Shown here piece after piece: positions 23,640 to 36,900 of a stretch of DNA of 64,000 nt (position 1 is the stretch's first letter; each line of letters begins with the position of its first letter). The DNA comes from Sipunculus nudus (lineage: Eukaryota > Annelida > Sipuncula > Golfingiida > Sipunculidae). A model generated the notes under the pieces. The model was not told the DNA's origin. It saw only the letters and a list, made by a program, of their open reading frames with translations, and ran no database searches. The position numbers and the translations under genes are program-made. The stretch is from the NCBI GenBank assembly GCA_026874595.1, contig CM049322.1, forward strand, positions 28,647,340-28,711,339. Direction: 5' to 3'.

Positions 23640-25615
23640 ATTTACGCTACAGGTGCCACTCGTACATAGGACCCACCGAATCTCACAATACGTATTAAGT
23701 AAGGACGTATTTAAGTCCACAATGGCTAGGTTTACCGTACATCAGGCATGGTCCAAAAAATCAGACAAAAAGGCACGGAGTTCCATGGCTGCAGCCATCA
23801 GATCTGGCAAATGTATGAAAAAAATGTCAATCTATAATCGTAAAATTATTATAAAACGGGAACCTGTCATGAGATCACACGACATGGTCAACGGCAGTGT
23901 CTGTATATAAATATACAGTCGAGGCGTGTCACTTTTGTATGGTACACCTCACCGCTACTGTCCGCCCATTTTTACAATTTGTTATGGTGTGCATATACCC
24001 CACCCCTTCCCTTGCACCCTCTTATTTTACCCCTGTTTCACCCTGACGCTAATTTTTCTTAGTAGCATTACTCTCATTTCAGTTTGACTATGCACTGCGT
24101 GCGTTTTACCAAGATCGTTACCCTAACTCACTCAAGTAAGTAGCATGTTGCGAGCTACTTAATATTGGTTGAGTGATGATGGAGTCACTGGTACCGGTGA
24201 CCTGGGGTGTGTGGGTACGGGTACACACGGCGGGGTTTATAATCAGGGCGTCACTGTAGGTATTGTACTATGAGAATCGGCCGGTGAACATGAACACCGC
24301 CCGGCCGCCTGCACTGTTGACCCAGGCTCAGAATTGTCCTCAGACAGTAACGGTTCAACCAAGCGTGAAAGGGACCATCTCAAAAGAAAGGCAAAGATAT
24401 TTTGATTTTGCTCACAATTGTGTTCATTAGCAGGGGCATCAATACAGGGTTGATGGGTGTATATACCTCCCCCCCCCCCACACACACGCTTTTTATTAAG
24501 GGGAGCTGGTCAATGTAATCACCCCTTCCTATTCAGAGAATAATAACTATATATTGTGGAAATGAAATATATTAATAATTGGAAGTGTACTTTGTTTGTA
24601 CGTGTGTTTATATAAAAGTTCCAACTTTTATTTTCCTCCCACGACTGCGATTCCCCCCTCCCTCCACCTTTGAAGATAAATTGACGCCACTGTTTAGTGG
24701 TCAATGAAAATAATAGGGCCATCGTACGTTTACCCACGAATAAATAACCTTAACTGATATTGGTTTGTACTGCATTTTGTCCCATGAAGATCAGTCAGAA
24801 CATGTTAAAAAAAATATATGAACACGTTCAAAACTGAGCAGCTCAATCTTTCCTAAATGGCCTAAGAATTAACGACCATCTGGTCGCTGACACCAGGACT
24901 TCATTTGAAATTTGGTTTGAGTGAAAGTGGTTTCTTTTTTCTCATCCAACACTTTTATTCCATTATCGATTCTCTATTTGAATCCATTGACGACATGCGG
25001 ACGAGAAATGGCCTGTTTCTGAACACACCCGTCTTCTCTGTCTAAAAAGCTGGCGTCACAAAACATACAAATTATGTGGAAGGTACAGGGAGTGAACTGA
25101 ATTGCCACACTATGAATATTGGTCCTGTCTAGATACACAGGCACTTTACACAATGAATTCACCGGGTGAGCGATATTACAAGCATCACTGGACCCATCCC
25201 CTGTCTTCTATCTGACCAACCTTCCCACTTATAAAACCTGGTTCCCTTACTGTTACTGCCTACCGACCTGAATTATCTATAGTCGCCTCTACATAAGGCC
25301 TAAAACAAATTTTTCAATCTTCTTACTTGAGTACACTCATTCACTTATTTGTGGCAGATAAGAGCACGATTGTTGCAGCCTCCCGGTGACCTTCCACTCA
25401 CACGCTGTGAGAAATGGAAGGATGCTTCAGGTTTGGCAAGCTGCCACATGTGCACCCAGTCAGTTTGCACTGGGAAAGGTAAAATCTAATTTGCTCAGCG
25501 TTAAAAAAAGGATGCCTGCGCGCTGCAGAGCTGGTAAAAGAAATCTGATTAGCTCGGCATGTAAACACATATGACAGCGCCAACGCCAAGCAAAGAGAAC
25601 CCAGGCATTCAGACA
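23640..25615. other. No gene supported
   Basis: There are several short frames but none with splice sites or recognisable motifs. A C run with a short ACAC tract occurs at about 24470-24487. Confidence 0.35.
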
Positions 25616-25629
25616 GGACACAAATTGTT

Positions 25630-26060
25630 CCCGTTGATCCTAGAATCTTCTGATGTAATATCCAAGGAGGTCCTTGGCAATTCTCCTTGGAAATTTGGAA
25701 TTAGTTCAAAGTGACCTATATTGTACTTCTGGCAAAAAAAAAACCATGATTTTAAACACCCAGAGAAAGCACAAAACTTAATTGTTGAATCTTGAACCTT
25801 CTAATGTAAACCAAGGGAGGTCCTTGGCAAATTTTCTTTAACTCATGAATTTAGGTCACTGTGACCTATATGCGAGAGCTACAGAAAATAAATACCATGA
25901 TTTTAGCATTGTGAAAGGCAGATGGCCAGTAGTCATAACGGGTGGGCCTTCTGCCTTAAACTTCAAGGAGGTCCTGGGCAAATCTCCTTCAACACTTAAA
26001 AATGGTTAATATGACCTATTTTTTGTGAGCTACAGGGGGAAACCTTATTTTGTGCACATG
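25630..26060. repeat. ~152-bp tandem triplicate
   Basis: The motif aaggaggtccttggcaa recurs near 25663, 25814 and 25968, each time followed by a (g)tgacctat block. The units are diverged. Unit length and low copy number resemble the other tandem-core elements in the window, but I could not define termini. Confidence 0.7.
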
Positions 26061-26124
26061 GAACCATTCTTATAACTGTAGGATCTAGAAATTTCTTAAT
26101 TTATGCTGAGGTAAGGTCATTGTA

Positions 26125-26511
26125 ATGACTCTTATGGTATCCAAAATGACAAAGGCAGTATCCAAAATGACAAAAGCAGTATCCAAAATGACAAAGGCAG
26201 TAAATAAAAGGCCAGGCTTTAGCATTTCCGATGAACACACATACTATTGCCGATCTGATTTCTTTTATTGTACAATCTGCCTGCTCTTTTTGATGTTAAC
26301 AATCCCTGCTTTTTTAACTGGTGTTTTCAAATCTTTCTTTTTTTTTGTATTACGACTGCATGTGTATTTAATCCTCTGTTGGATAATTTGTTGTATATTG
26401 TTCATTTGTTACGTTCCCAACTTGTCATGTGATAATGTGTTACTTTGTATATATATGGGAAAAATACTCATATTAGGGCTTGGCGCTACCTGTATAATCC
26501 AATCGAAATGA
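26125..26511 (+). other. 128-codon hydrophobic frame, probably not a gene
   Basis: The frame begins with a tandem SKMTKAV heptapeptide (21-bp repeat, three copies) and continues through a T-rich stretch. That makes the peptide strongly hydrophobic (for example FFYCTICLLFLMLTIPAFL). Hydrophobicity from T-rich DNA, the adjacent repeat and the lack of family resemblance argue against a real membrane protein. Single-exon coding cannot be fully excluded. Confidence 0.2.
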
Positions 26512-26859
26512 ATATGTTAAAACTAGTATTCTGTTATGTAATCGCTCCCGCCCAAATAAACTAAACTAGTGAGCTGAGCGTCATGGCCTATGGGTCATTC
26601 TTGTTATGTCTGTTAGTGTTCTCAGCTCCAGCGGAAAAATACCCAGTTATAACTATTGGCCCTTGAAAGTCATCGGACCTACAGTTTCCAAACACGAAGG
26701 AACCGTACCAGTTCATCTGTTGATAGACAAAGTACACCTTCAGGCACAAAATCCTGGCCAGGCGTCTTAGCTTTGTCGGGTATTGACGTCTTCCTTCAAG
26801 ATTACAATATTTTCAGTATAACATTACTGATAGATTATTATGTGTATTTACAAGATCCT

Positions 26860-28341
26860 TGATTGTTTATGACTAACCTACAGAGAGGTTCACGTCGCAC
26901 AGTGGGGCCTAATACACATAGTGTATATTTACAAATACTGCGGGTTGCGGCGTGACGGTCCCCGGCGTACATACGTATATGGGGGCCAGGATTTTTCTTG
27001 AATGTGATCAGGCATAAAGCCGTGTCCGCGTGAGGGTGTATCACAATCACAGTATATTAAAGTATACCTTACCGCGGAACACCATGGACCCGCTCAGTAT
27101 GTATTCGTCATATCATTGTCTTGTTTCATATACTGTGTATATCTGTGCTTTCTAATATTTATGTCTAATATGTAGATAACCTCGAATTAGTCGCGTCTAT
27201 ATACGTCATAATGAACGTAAATCCCTAAGTAACAAAACATAGGTAACGTGTGTGTCAACCTGAACAATAAATCGTAAGTGGTGGTCATATACTGTATACA
27301 CGTTTGTATAACTCTGGTCATATATTTTCTACCACTTTGTTTATTTGTCCTTATTTATTTAACTTAATTTATTTTATTAGTTCCGCAGTCTTAAGATCAT
27401 TGTATCTCACATTCTGTGTCCAGGTTTGACTATACATATCCATGCTTGTATGGTTGATTTACGATAACCAGATTTAGGAGATAAATCGGTCAGATTAGAC
27501 ATACCCTTATATTTACCAGTTTTCAGTTCCTTGTTAATTAAGCTATGTTATGATCGTTATAATTCTCCCGGACCGGGGCGTGTTTACCGGAGATATAAAC
27601 AAGGAAGTGGTCGAATCAGGTCGCCCTGCCCTTGTACACGTGTGTACATATGTGTGAGCAAAGTCCGACATGTTTATTTATACCAATGTACCGCTGCTTC
27701 AATCTGCTAATATTTTACAAATAGCGGTAGAAAATTATTTGCAAATTTAGTCAGCCGTTCTGAGGTAAAATCTGTCAGATCATATCCTGAGTGCCAAGAT
27801 TACGACGCCTGTTACCTGTCTTTCAAGTACAGGCGAGAGTGGTCATAGGGATTGACAGGAGGTACGAATCCCGTGTTAGAACACCGGACAGTGACAGACA
27901 GTACAGGAGACGATGTATACGATCTGTATATAATATCACATGTTGTGTTGTCATATATAATTAATGTCCTCTTTTAGTGCTGTACGTTGACTTCATGCTT
28001 CAAACCGTAAACTATCATATGTGACCCTAGATCCGACTGGAATATTTTATAAAACACTTAAAAATGTGAGGAATATTTACTGACGTAATTTTTGCAGGAT
28101 CACTCTCAGCTATCCTCTCGGACAAAGCTTTGTTCAACTTGACCTAATTTCCTGAGCATCCATCTTATATATTCTTTTATGTTTGCATATTTATATATTT
28201 GTATTTTATTCTTTTATGTCAATGTTGATGTCTTTGGTGAGAAAATAATTACTCTGACTGAATTAACAATTCACACAGAGACTTTTCTAGAAATAAATTC
28301 CGTATAATAGTAACAAACTTTGTCTGATAACAATTATTATG

Positions 28342-28376
<35 letters not shown>

Positions 28377-29540
28377 CCTGTTGACATATGGAAGTGACGT
28401 AAGCTGAGTCAGGAATTGTTTAAAAAGAAAAATTCCTTAAATATTGACAAAAAATCTATAGGGTAAAATAATATATTTTAAGACTTTCGGACATCCCCTA
28501 TATGCATGTGGTAAAGCACGTCTGTCTCATATAATGTCTTGCTCCAATTTAATCCAACTCGATACATTGCTCATGGAAAGTTTCATCTTTAAACGGCCCC
28601 TCGCGTTAATAAATAATTATTAAAAAAAGGAGAAAAATATACCCATTTGATGGACTAGGGTTTGAATATCTTGGAAGTCTCCTTCGCAAAGAATCCATAC
28701 AAACTTGAAAAACTTACATTTAATGATTAACATACAGGAACACTATTGCCACGCTGATAAGTCAAACTTTGGAAAGGGAAATTCTGTGCCGTAAAGATAC
28801 ACTCCTTCCGTTAACGAAATTACATCGCGGCACAGACGAAAATCTGTGTTTGAACTGAATGTCATGATTTATCAAATCTCCAAGACACAATTTCTACAAA
28901 ACACAATGGCCTCTCACTCGTTCTGGAGCAGTAGCACCCGTTATACTTGTATCCTCTTACTTCTGTCATAGGTGACGGGTCATTTATATTTCAAATGCTC
29001 TATTGCCTTCCATACCAATTAACGAATGACCCAATGACCAAAGAATGACGTCTGTTGGTCGTGGCCAGTGTTGTTTGTTGTACTGTTGATCCTGATATAA
29101 TACATGTCACTAATACAATATGTGTCAGGTTTCATTTCACCAGTTCGCATACTACCGTCCAAAAAAACACGGTCAATTTCATTAGTGGAATGAAAAATCT
29201 GAGAGTTAACAAATTCTAACAAAATCAAAATTTAATTTAGTTATCTTTTTTTTCTGTAAAAGGGTTGGTGTTAGATTGACAGTACAGCCTGAATCACAGA
29301 AATCCTTAACATGTCCTCTCAGAAATATCTCAACTTTTGTTAATAAAATCTTATTCGGGTAAAAATATTCTTCCATTTGTTAACACATTGTGCATGGCAG
29401 GTCTGCTTTTGTAACAATGAGGGAGATATTTACGGGGACACTGAAAACATGTGGCATATAAGTACCTGGAGCCATACATGTAGCTTCAGAATTATTAAAG
29501 AAGAAAATAGGTAACACTTCACGAGTTCAATACCGGCTTA
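26860..29540. other. No gene supported
   Basis: AT-rich DNA with an (AAT)n microsatellite at 28341-28376. No exon, complete transposon or RNA gene is recognised. Confidence 0.35.
28341..28376. repeat. (AAT)n microsatellite
   Basis: About 12 uninterrupted trinucleotide units. Confidence 0.95.
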
Positions 29541-29551
29541 TATCTCGGTTA

Positions 29552-29910
29552 TGCCCCTTTCACACATTCACGTTTGATCGTACGTTTGGCCGCGTTTCGC
29601 AACGTTCTCGGAGAACGTGGGTGGTCGTGGAGTTTGGAAATGGTCGCCGCCAACGTACGCTCATTGTTCGTCCATTGTACGTTGTCATTACGTCCAGTAC
29701 GTTCGACTTACGACTGGATCGCGAAATAAAACGTGCGATCCCCGTACGCTTTTAGTTCGTCCACAACGCCCCCTGTACGATATTCTTACGTTGTTAATAC
29801 GCTTACTGAGACCATTTTACGCTGTATCACGTCAACCTTACGATCGATTTACGTGTGTACTACGTGTTTCGCGATCTTAGGACGCTCAGTGAGCGTTGTT
29901 TGCGTCTTTT
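29552..29910. repeat. Left ACGT-rich subterminal array of the Harbinger element
   Basis: I count about 13 ACGT tetramers here, commonly within gtacgtt, ttacgtt or cacgttt contexts at irregular spacing of roughly 15-30 bp, in otherwise ordinary sequence. Such arrays may be transposase-binding sites; that role is an inference. Confidence 0.7.
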
Positions 29911-30099
29911 GTACGACTCGAGTACAAAGTATTTCATTTCCAGTCTGACTTCCGATAAGTGAACATCATACCAGCTATTGCAAGACACATGTTATTGGCA
30001 ATACATGTTGCCATTCTGAATGATTTGATTACTGCAAAAGAAAGCGCCTTGGCTGTTTTGGCGGAGGAGATGCGGGACGATGGGGAAACGGCGCGAGAG

Positions 30100-31098
30100 A
30101 TGGGTGAGGCCTTGGCTGCAAACCAGAATTCTCTTTGGCCAGTACGAGCAGCTGATGGTGGAGTTGGAGATGGCTGAAAATGACAGCTTCAAGAACTTCC
30201 TCCGCCTCGAACCGCAAATGTTCTATGAACGGCTGGAAAGAGTTGGTCTTCGCATTCAACGTCAAGACACCTTCTGGAGGAAAGCACTGCCTCGAGGCTT
30301 TGCATGAAGCTAGCCTGCACCCTCAGGTTCTTGGCCACTGGCTGCACATACAAGTCTCTGATGTACAACTTTCGAGTGGCGCACAACACCCTTGCTCGGT
30401 TCATATCGGAGGCAATTATTTCGGAATATGCTGATGGAGTCCTCGCCATACCTACCACCATCCAGGGTTGGCTGGACATTGCTGAACTTTTCTCCAGAAG
30501 ATGTAATTTTCACTAATGCCTTAGAGCTATAGACGGCAAACATATCGCAATCTGGTGTCCTTCGAGATGCAGATCAACATATTACAACTATAAGGGCGTC
30601 AATTCCATTGTTTTGATGGCCCTTCATGATTCGAACTAATATTCATTTGGGTTGATGTTGGTGCTAATGAATCATGTTCGGACAGTCAGATATGCGGGAC
30701 CTGCAAACTCAAGACTACAACAGAGGTTGGTACTATTGTTTTCCCTCCACCCACACCACTACCAGGAGATAACTAGGATCTACCCGATTTTATTATCGGA
30801 GATGATGCTTTCCTCTTGAGGACCTGGGATTATGAAACCCTACTGTCGAAATCTCACAGATGAAGAGCGGATATTTAATTACAGGCTTTTAAGAGCCAGA
30901 AGAGTGGTTGAGAACGCCTTTGGGATATTGAAGCAACGATTTGCCTGTTTGTTGACTACTCTGAAACTGTCTCCAAGGAATGTGGAAAGCGTGACTCTGG
31001 CTTGTGTTTGCCTGCACAATATAATGCGGAGACGCTATCCTGCTATGCAAAATGCTCTCTTACGCAGCGAGGACCTGCAGGGTATACCTGGTGCCTGA
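30100..31098 (+). pseudogene. Harbinger (HARBI1-like) transposase pseudogene, DDE_Tnp_4 family
   Basis: Recognisable blocks in order: an N-terminal helical region (QYEQLMVELEMAEN... FLRLEP), KLACTLRFLATG with NFRVAHNTLARFI, and AIDGKHIAIWCP with the first catalytic Asp. Then come a VDVGAN block in a shifted frame, GDDAF with the second catalytic Asp, and LTDEERIFNYRLLRARRVVE followed by NAFGIL with the catalytic Glu. It ends LACVCLHNIMRRRYP. Breaks include a frameshift near 30300, a stop at 30514-30516, a stop/frameshift near 30638, a stop near 30773 and a further frameshift near 30820. All three DDE residues are still encoded but not in one frame. The damage is spread along the gene, as expected of neutral decay. 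Confidence 0.92.
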
Positions 31099-31917
31099 CG
31101 TCAAGGACAAAACTTGAATGTGAACTTTCAACCAGGCCGTGGCAACAGTGCAACAAATGTAGCAAAAAAATGTGAGGGATTATTTATCAAGGTATTACTC
31201 GCATCCTGTAAGAGCTGTGCCATGGCAGGCTGCAAGTGTTTTCCCAGAACGATAATTTTTTAAAGCTACATTTCAATGCATAACAAGAGACACTGAAAAT
31301 AATAATTGTTGGTATGTTGAATTTTGTAAAAAATGCAATGTATGCAAAAAATTGGAAGTTGTTTAAAATGTTTATAATTTTGTGAGATATTATTATTAAA
31401 AGTTGATTTTGCATTTGCCTTTTCAATAGAAATTATTACTTTATTATATGCCTTGTCCCATAGTCTAAAAATGTAGTCTGAAAAAAGTAAAATTTGGTAA
31501 AATTGAAAATAATACATTTGCTACCGCCCTTAAAATACGAAATGTAATTTCTCACAGTTATTTGATATACACATGCCAATTAATCTTAGTTATTCATGTT
31601 CCCCATGTTATGCTTACATCCTTAATGTTATTTTAAATGAGAGGGTCTTGCCTATATCTGGCAACTGTCACACCAGTGAAGAGTATTATACAGTGTGTAA
31701 CCATCTGATAAAAAAAGAAAGAAAGAAAATAGTATATTAATATTTATTATTTTAAACAATTTATTATTTTATTTATTTTAAACTACAATAAACTATAAAA
31801 TTTCTGGGTATTGTGGAATAAGGAATTGGGACCAAGTTAATGATTCATTTTGTTACGCTTCGATATTTGGACTTAACTTTTTATTGAAATACAAAATTAG
31901 ATTTATTAAAAAAAATG

Positions 31918-32400
31918 ACGCACTGAGAACGTCGAGATGACGTGGTAAGAACGTGCTGAAAACGTACAACAGACGCCAAGGACGTTCACAGAACGTGAAG
32001 AGAACCTAATTGCGACTTCTTGGACGTAAAGAGAACGTATGCAAAACGCAAAGGACGCGCTGATGACGTAATAAGAGCGCACAATTGACGTAGTATGGAC
32101 GTACAATTGACTCAGTCAAGAAATGATGGCGACCACCCGCGTTCTATGCACGTTCTTAGTACGTCCTTTATACGTCCACTACGTTTTTTGTACGTTGCAT
32201 ACGTTCTGAAGTACGTTTCGGCACGTTTGCCGCGATCGACCGCGCTCAAGTTTTACAGGAAAACTTTGTCGTAGAGGGTTGGCGATCATGGCGACTCTGC
32301 GACGACTTCTGGAGACCATTGTACGTTCAACACCGAGACCACCACGTTTCCCGAGAACGTGGTGATCGTAGTGGCTAGAACGTGTATGTGTGAAAGGGGT
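31918..32400. repeat. Right ACGT-rich subterminal array of the Harbinger element
   Basis: About 23 ACGT tetramers occur here. From 31918 to 32100 they appear mainly as gaacgt/gacgt, and from 32150 to the end mainly as gtacgt/cacgtt. The array is longer than the left one and largely inverted relative to it. Confidence 0.7.
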
Positions 32401-32404
32401 TTTA

Positions 32405-33730
32405 GACCGTCATAAGTGTACGCAGATTGTATCGGGGATTAGTTACACAGCACTGACCTAGCGTTTGTCTAACTCATGGCTCCGAAACTCAGAGAGGTTA
32501 GGTCAATGTTTGCAGAATTGGAAAAAAATGCACAGTCTGTAGACAAAACTTGAAGGCCTATTTCAATATTTGACCTCTATTAAGGAGAGATATTCCCTCG
32601 AAACTTTTATAAAAAAAAAGGCCAGAAAACATATGTTCGTTCTGTTTATATTTACATGTTTATAACATGTGGGGGCCCTGATTAAAAAATTCCAAACACA
32701 TTCATTTGGACATATAGCGGAAAGCAAAACGAATCAGAGTTTTGCAAACTGGGTTTTTCAACTAGTGACCTTTCATCTGTATGCCACGAACCACCTCGGT
32801 AACATTTTTTTTTCTGTCAACAAGAACGCATATATTGTGTTTACTTACATCTTACAGGTAAACAAGCTCATAAATCTGTCACAGAATCGTTATAAAAAAC
32901 TTTTTTTTACGTGAATTGCCTAAAGATCAACAGAACGTATGCAGAATATGCCAGAAATCACATACATTCTACACATAAGGCAGGCGAATAGCTGGCTTTA
33001 AAAAATTATCATTACCTTAAAACGGTTATACGGAGATGGAAGCAAATCCCAAACATTTTGTTAAGACTTGTTTTTACACTCACAGGCCTTTATAATTTTG
33101 CATGATGGAGTAGGACGGTAGTAGTCGGACGAACGTGACTGAGCTAGAAGTTTTATTGTTACGGTGCCGTTACAGCAGACTTGCACAAAATCACTTTACA
33201 TTAACCGCACCCAGTTTATAATGAACGCACCATGTGAACCCTTACTGGAAGTACCAGTATTGCCCGCATCTCCATGACCACACGACGGGAAGAATTAGCA
33301 GACGAGAACAGCTTAACAAAACAGAGCATTATATTTGTAAAACAGGTCATTCTTTAGGGTTTATATTTCGCTCAGTCACTTTTAGTGTGCAGAGTTAATA
33401 CGTTAACTTTCGCCAACCATTCTTGTTTTCCGTCTGGTTCGTTTTGTGTACTGAGCTGGAGAGGTGGGTCTTGAAGGATCTCACAGTGGAGCCATAATGG
33501 TAAAACCGACGATCACTCTCTGTCTGCAGCTGTGCGCATTACATAATTTTACGTGAAAGTCATGCCATTCTTCATAGGAATAAAAATTAGCACCTTCCAG
33601 TTACATGGAGCTGTTATTACAAAATTTAAGTAAAGTTAAGTGCCTGGTCATTACGTATGTCTCACATTAGTAAAACCTTTCGATATACTTCGCTTTTTTG
33701 TGGCTTAATGTCGGTGATGTGGCTGAGTAA
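32405..33730. other. No gene supported
   Basis: Sequence between the Harbinger element and the gene C promoter candidate. No exon or repeat could be supported. Confidence 0.35.
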
Positions 33731-33731
33731 A

Positions 33732-33812
33732 TATAAATACCCCGTTTAGAGACTGATCATACTTTGTGGTACAAGCAGCAGACAGACCTACCGGGAGACA
33801 CTGGCAAAGTGT
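33732..33812 (+). promoter_or_regulatory. Candidate TATA promoter and first exon of gene C
   Basis: TATAAATA lies at 33732-33739. A start site ~30 bp downstream would give a short noncoding exon ending at a GTAAGA donor (GT at 33813-33814). The stretch 33750-33812 could instead be an internal coding exon after the acceptor-like ccgtttag. In that case its frame (TDHTLWYKQQTDLPGDTGKV) ends in phase 1 and would also join the sushi exon. I favour the promoter reading slightly. Confidence 0.35.
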
Positions 33813-33892
33813 GTAAGAATTACAACCAAGAAATAAACCTCCCGCCAAGACAACGATTTTCAACTAATGTTGATGATTTGCATATTTTCCAG

Positions 33893-33947
33893 TTCAATAT
33901 GGCATTTTTTTCAATTTCAGTTGCTATCACATATGTTTGTATGCACA
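33893..33947 (+). CDS. Candidate signal-peptide exon of gene C
   Basis: A good acceptor (catattttccag) precedes TTCAATATGG, giving an ATG at 33899 and the hydrophobic start [16 protein letters not shown]. Two possible donors, after 33938 and after 33947, both end in phase 1, as the sushi exon requires. The second leaves a ~16-residue hydrophobic leader. Neither donor is strong, so the exact end is uncertain. Confidence 0.35.
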
Positions 33948-36900
33948 GTGTTCAAGTCTTGTTTGTGTGATTGTGTGTGATTTTTCATTGCATCTGTGTA
34001 CTAATGATGGTTTTGCGGTTTAACGAAATGAAATCGACATGCCCTTGTTATCACTGCATGTTGCATCGTGCCATCTTTATTTCAGACTGCACACAGATCA
34101 TCGCTGACCCGTCAGGTCTGACGGACAACAGTCTCCGAGGCGACACCCGTGACGTCACGCATCTCACCAGAGTAAACGTTTCATGTTTCAGCAGTCACGT
34201 GCTGTCAGGCCCCGCGTCCATTACGTGCCAAAATGGCACGTGGTTACCAAGTGTCCCTACGTGCACTAGTAAGTTAATAAAAAACATGTAAAAATATTTA
34301 GACTATAGTGTGTCACAAAAGCCTTGTCCGCAGGTTTATTCGCGATGATCATTTTAGGAATTTTCCAGGCCTGCCAAACCAATCTTTTTATAAAAAGAGT
34401 CACTCTTTTTTTGAGGATTTTCTGAAAACGATGCTAATAAGTCTTTTTTCACTCTTTTTATTTTGCAGCACTCTTTTTACACTCCTTTTTCCCGTGAAAA
34501 AAATCAATATACATCTCCTGCTTTAACAGTCGAGTTAGAACTTTTGTGAATACAAATCTCCATTATGTGTCACATTTAGAAAATGGCCTTATCTTCATGC
34601 AGTTGGAAGTGCAATATATGTTTTTTACTTTTGGAGCGAAATATATATATATATTTATACATACTTAGTATGAGAAGCACATTTTCTTTCAGTTTGTGAT
34701 AAAAAATGGGTTTGCCATCAACTTTACTCCGTTTATTTCCCTCTTTATTACAAAAAAAGCTGCTTTTTTCCATAGAACTTGCTCTTTTTTTCGGTCATTT
34801 AGTTTTGGCAGGCCTGAATTATTCTTTAAAAAATACACTTTGGCATAAAGTAAAATAAGATATACAGATATTTCGTCATAAAAGCTATATATATAACCTG
34901 TTTGTCAAAATTAAGATTATTTGTCTCATACAAAATTAAAAGCAAGATAAGGCCTTATTTCAGGCAGTCGACAGATTAGCTCCTGCAACCTTTGAACCAG
35001 AAAAGGTCTACACTGCTTCCCTTGTATGAAATATTATCACGGAAAAAACATGCAGACACGTGTACTGGGACGGACTAAAGAGAGTAGAATGTATATCAAA
35101 TATTAATACTCCCTATAATTTTTATATTTGAAGTTTCACAGATGCACAATGCATATACATAAAGTTTCTGAACACCCACATGAGTATCTACTGGTTATAT
35201 AATACTGTGCCATAGAACGTTTCCGTATTTTCACTGGTGATGAAATCAATGTAAATATCGATGACTATTTAAATACAGCCAATAATTCAAATCTGTCGCT
35301 TGACCTGTTATTATAATTCAGTGTGCTTTTAAGATATGCCTGTAATTAAATCCATTACATGGATAATAAACTTCAGTAGGTGGATGGGTACCAGCAGTAC
35401 CCCTGAATTACAAAACTGGAAAGACGCATCATTCATTCACTTGTGTATCAAAGTCTTGGACGTAAACATATATTTAATTATGTGTACTCTTATGATATTA
35501 TCACCATTCCCTTAGGCCACTACATATACATGAGACAGAGTTGCTTATATGACAGGTAAACAACGAGAATATACATTTACAATTGATATAATAAATTTAG
35601 AAAATCAGACCCATGTTCTTTGTTGTACGGGATTCCCAAGGGATCCGTGTTAGGACCTATATTGTTCACTTTATATTCACAACCCCTATCTGGCATAATA
35701 TCTGCACATGATTGTTCTTTTCATAAGTATGCTGATAACACTGAACTGTCAAAAAGTAGTCAACCAGGTGAGTTCAGCTCTGTCCAGTTCAGCATACAGC
35801 CTTGTATTGAGGATATGCTATCATGGATGACCAGCAACAAACTTAAATTGAATACTGACAAGACTGAAATTATGCCTGTCGGATCTAAACCCCTTCTAAG
35901 GATGACTGACAGTGAGTCTATTAGCATTTGGGGCTGCACTGTTCCTTTTCAAAATACAGTGAAGTATCTAGGTGTTAAGATTGATCGTAATCTTTCAATG
36001 CATGATTATATTAGTAGTATATGTCGTGCGGCCTTTCTCGAGCTCCGCCGTATAGCTTCAATCCGGCGTTTCCTCTCTATCAATGCGTGCTGTCGGCTCA
36101 TTTGCGCCACAGTAATAACTCGCCTGGATTACTGTAATTCAGTTCTTGTTGGGTTATCTGCAGAGCAAGTCTCGCGGCTACAGATTGTCAAGAATAATGC
36201 TGCGCGTCTCATTCTTAAGAAACGTAAGGCCGACCACGTCACCCCGCTGCTCAAACAGCTCCATTGGCTTCCCGTAAAGTACCGCATACAATACAAAATT
36301 GCTGTTTTTGTTTACCACCGTTTTGATGACTCACTTCCATCATATTCGACTAAAAAATAATAACCTATCGGCCTTTGCGTACGCGGGGCTCGGCTGGCGG
36401 AAATCTTCTTAAAGTACCGAAGTCTAATATGAAAATCGTTGAACTTCCCTTCCGTTTCATAGCCCCGAGAAGTTTGGAATTCACTTCCAATTACACTTTG
36501 AAAATGTCCAACTCTTGTATAATTTAAAACTAATGTAAAAACATATCTCTTTCGGCGAGCCTTTGGTAATTAATATGCATAATTTTTTTCTGGGTCAGGC
36601 ACAGGGAGTAGATTCCATGAAATTGTATGTGGGTGTGTGTTTGTGAATTGCGCTGTGAGTCCGACCATCGGAGAATTGGCGCTATACAAATACTATATAT
36701 TATTATTATTTAGATTTAATACAATGCTTTTATAACTGTTAATAACATTTTTTTTATTTATAAGTGATGTAACATGGATTTTATCCCGTGGATATTGTAA
36801 TGAAGAAATGTGTATCACATTTTTTTTTAACAAGCCCCATTGAATTTTTTTTTCCTAACTGAATCCAAAATAAATCCCATGCAGCCCCCATCCCCTCAAC

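Larger units (their letters stand above)
29552..32401 (+). mobile_element. PIF/Harbinger DNA transposon, complete ends, inactivated
   Basis: The element is ~2.85 kb, starting tgcccctttcacaca and ending tgtgtgaaaggggtt, which pair as inverted repeats over CCCCTTTCACACA. Both ends are flanked by the trinucleotide TTA (29549-29551 and 32402-32404), matching the 3-bp TWA target duplication of Harbinger elements. The centre carries a recognisable but broken Harbinger transposase on the plus strand. Long arms inside each end are crowded with ACGT tetranucleotides, in mirrored orientation between the arms. The second, Myb/SANT-type ORF usual in this superfamily was not found; 31.1-31.9 kb is AT-rich with no plausible gene. 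Confidence 0.92.

Noticed and set aside
26125-26511. 128-codon ORF as a multi-pass membrane protein
   Set aside because: Its hydrophobicity comes from T-rich DNA, it begins in a 21-bp repeat, and there is no family resemblance.
27830-27900. tRNA-like gttacctg..tacgaatccc segment
   Set aside because: The T-arm-like string lacks a matching acceptor stem, anticodon arm and A-box at the correct spacing.
30029-30265. Minus-strand ORFs opposite the Harbinger transposase
   Set aside because: They are antisense shadows of a recognisable transposase on the plus strand.
35620-36360. 246-codon ORF as a host gene
   Set aside because: It is a non-LTR reverse transcriptase and thumb fragment with a mutated YADD box, missing its 5' part, and with a LINE-type 3' tail.
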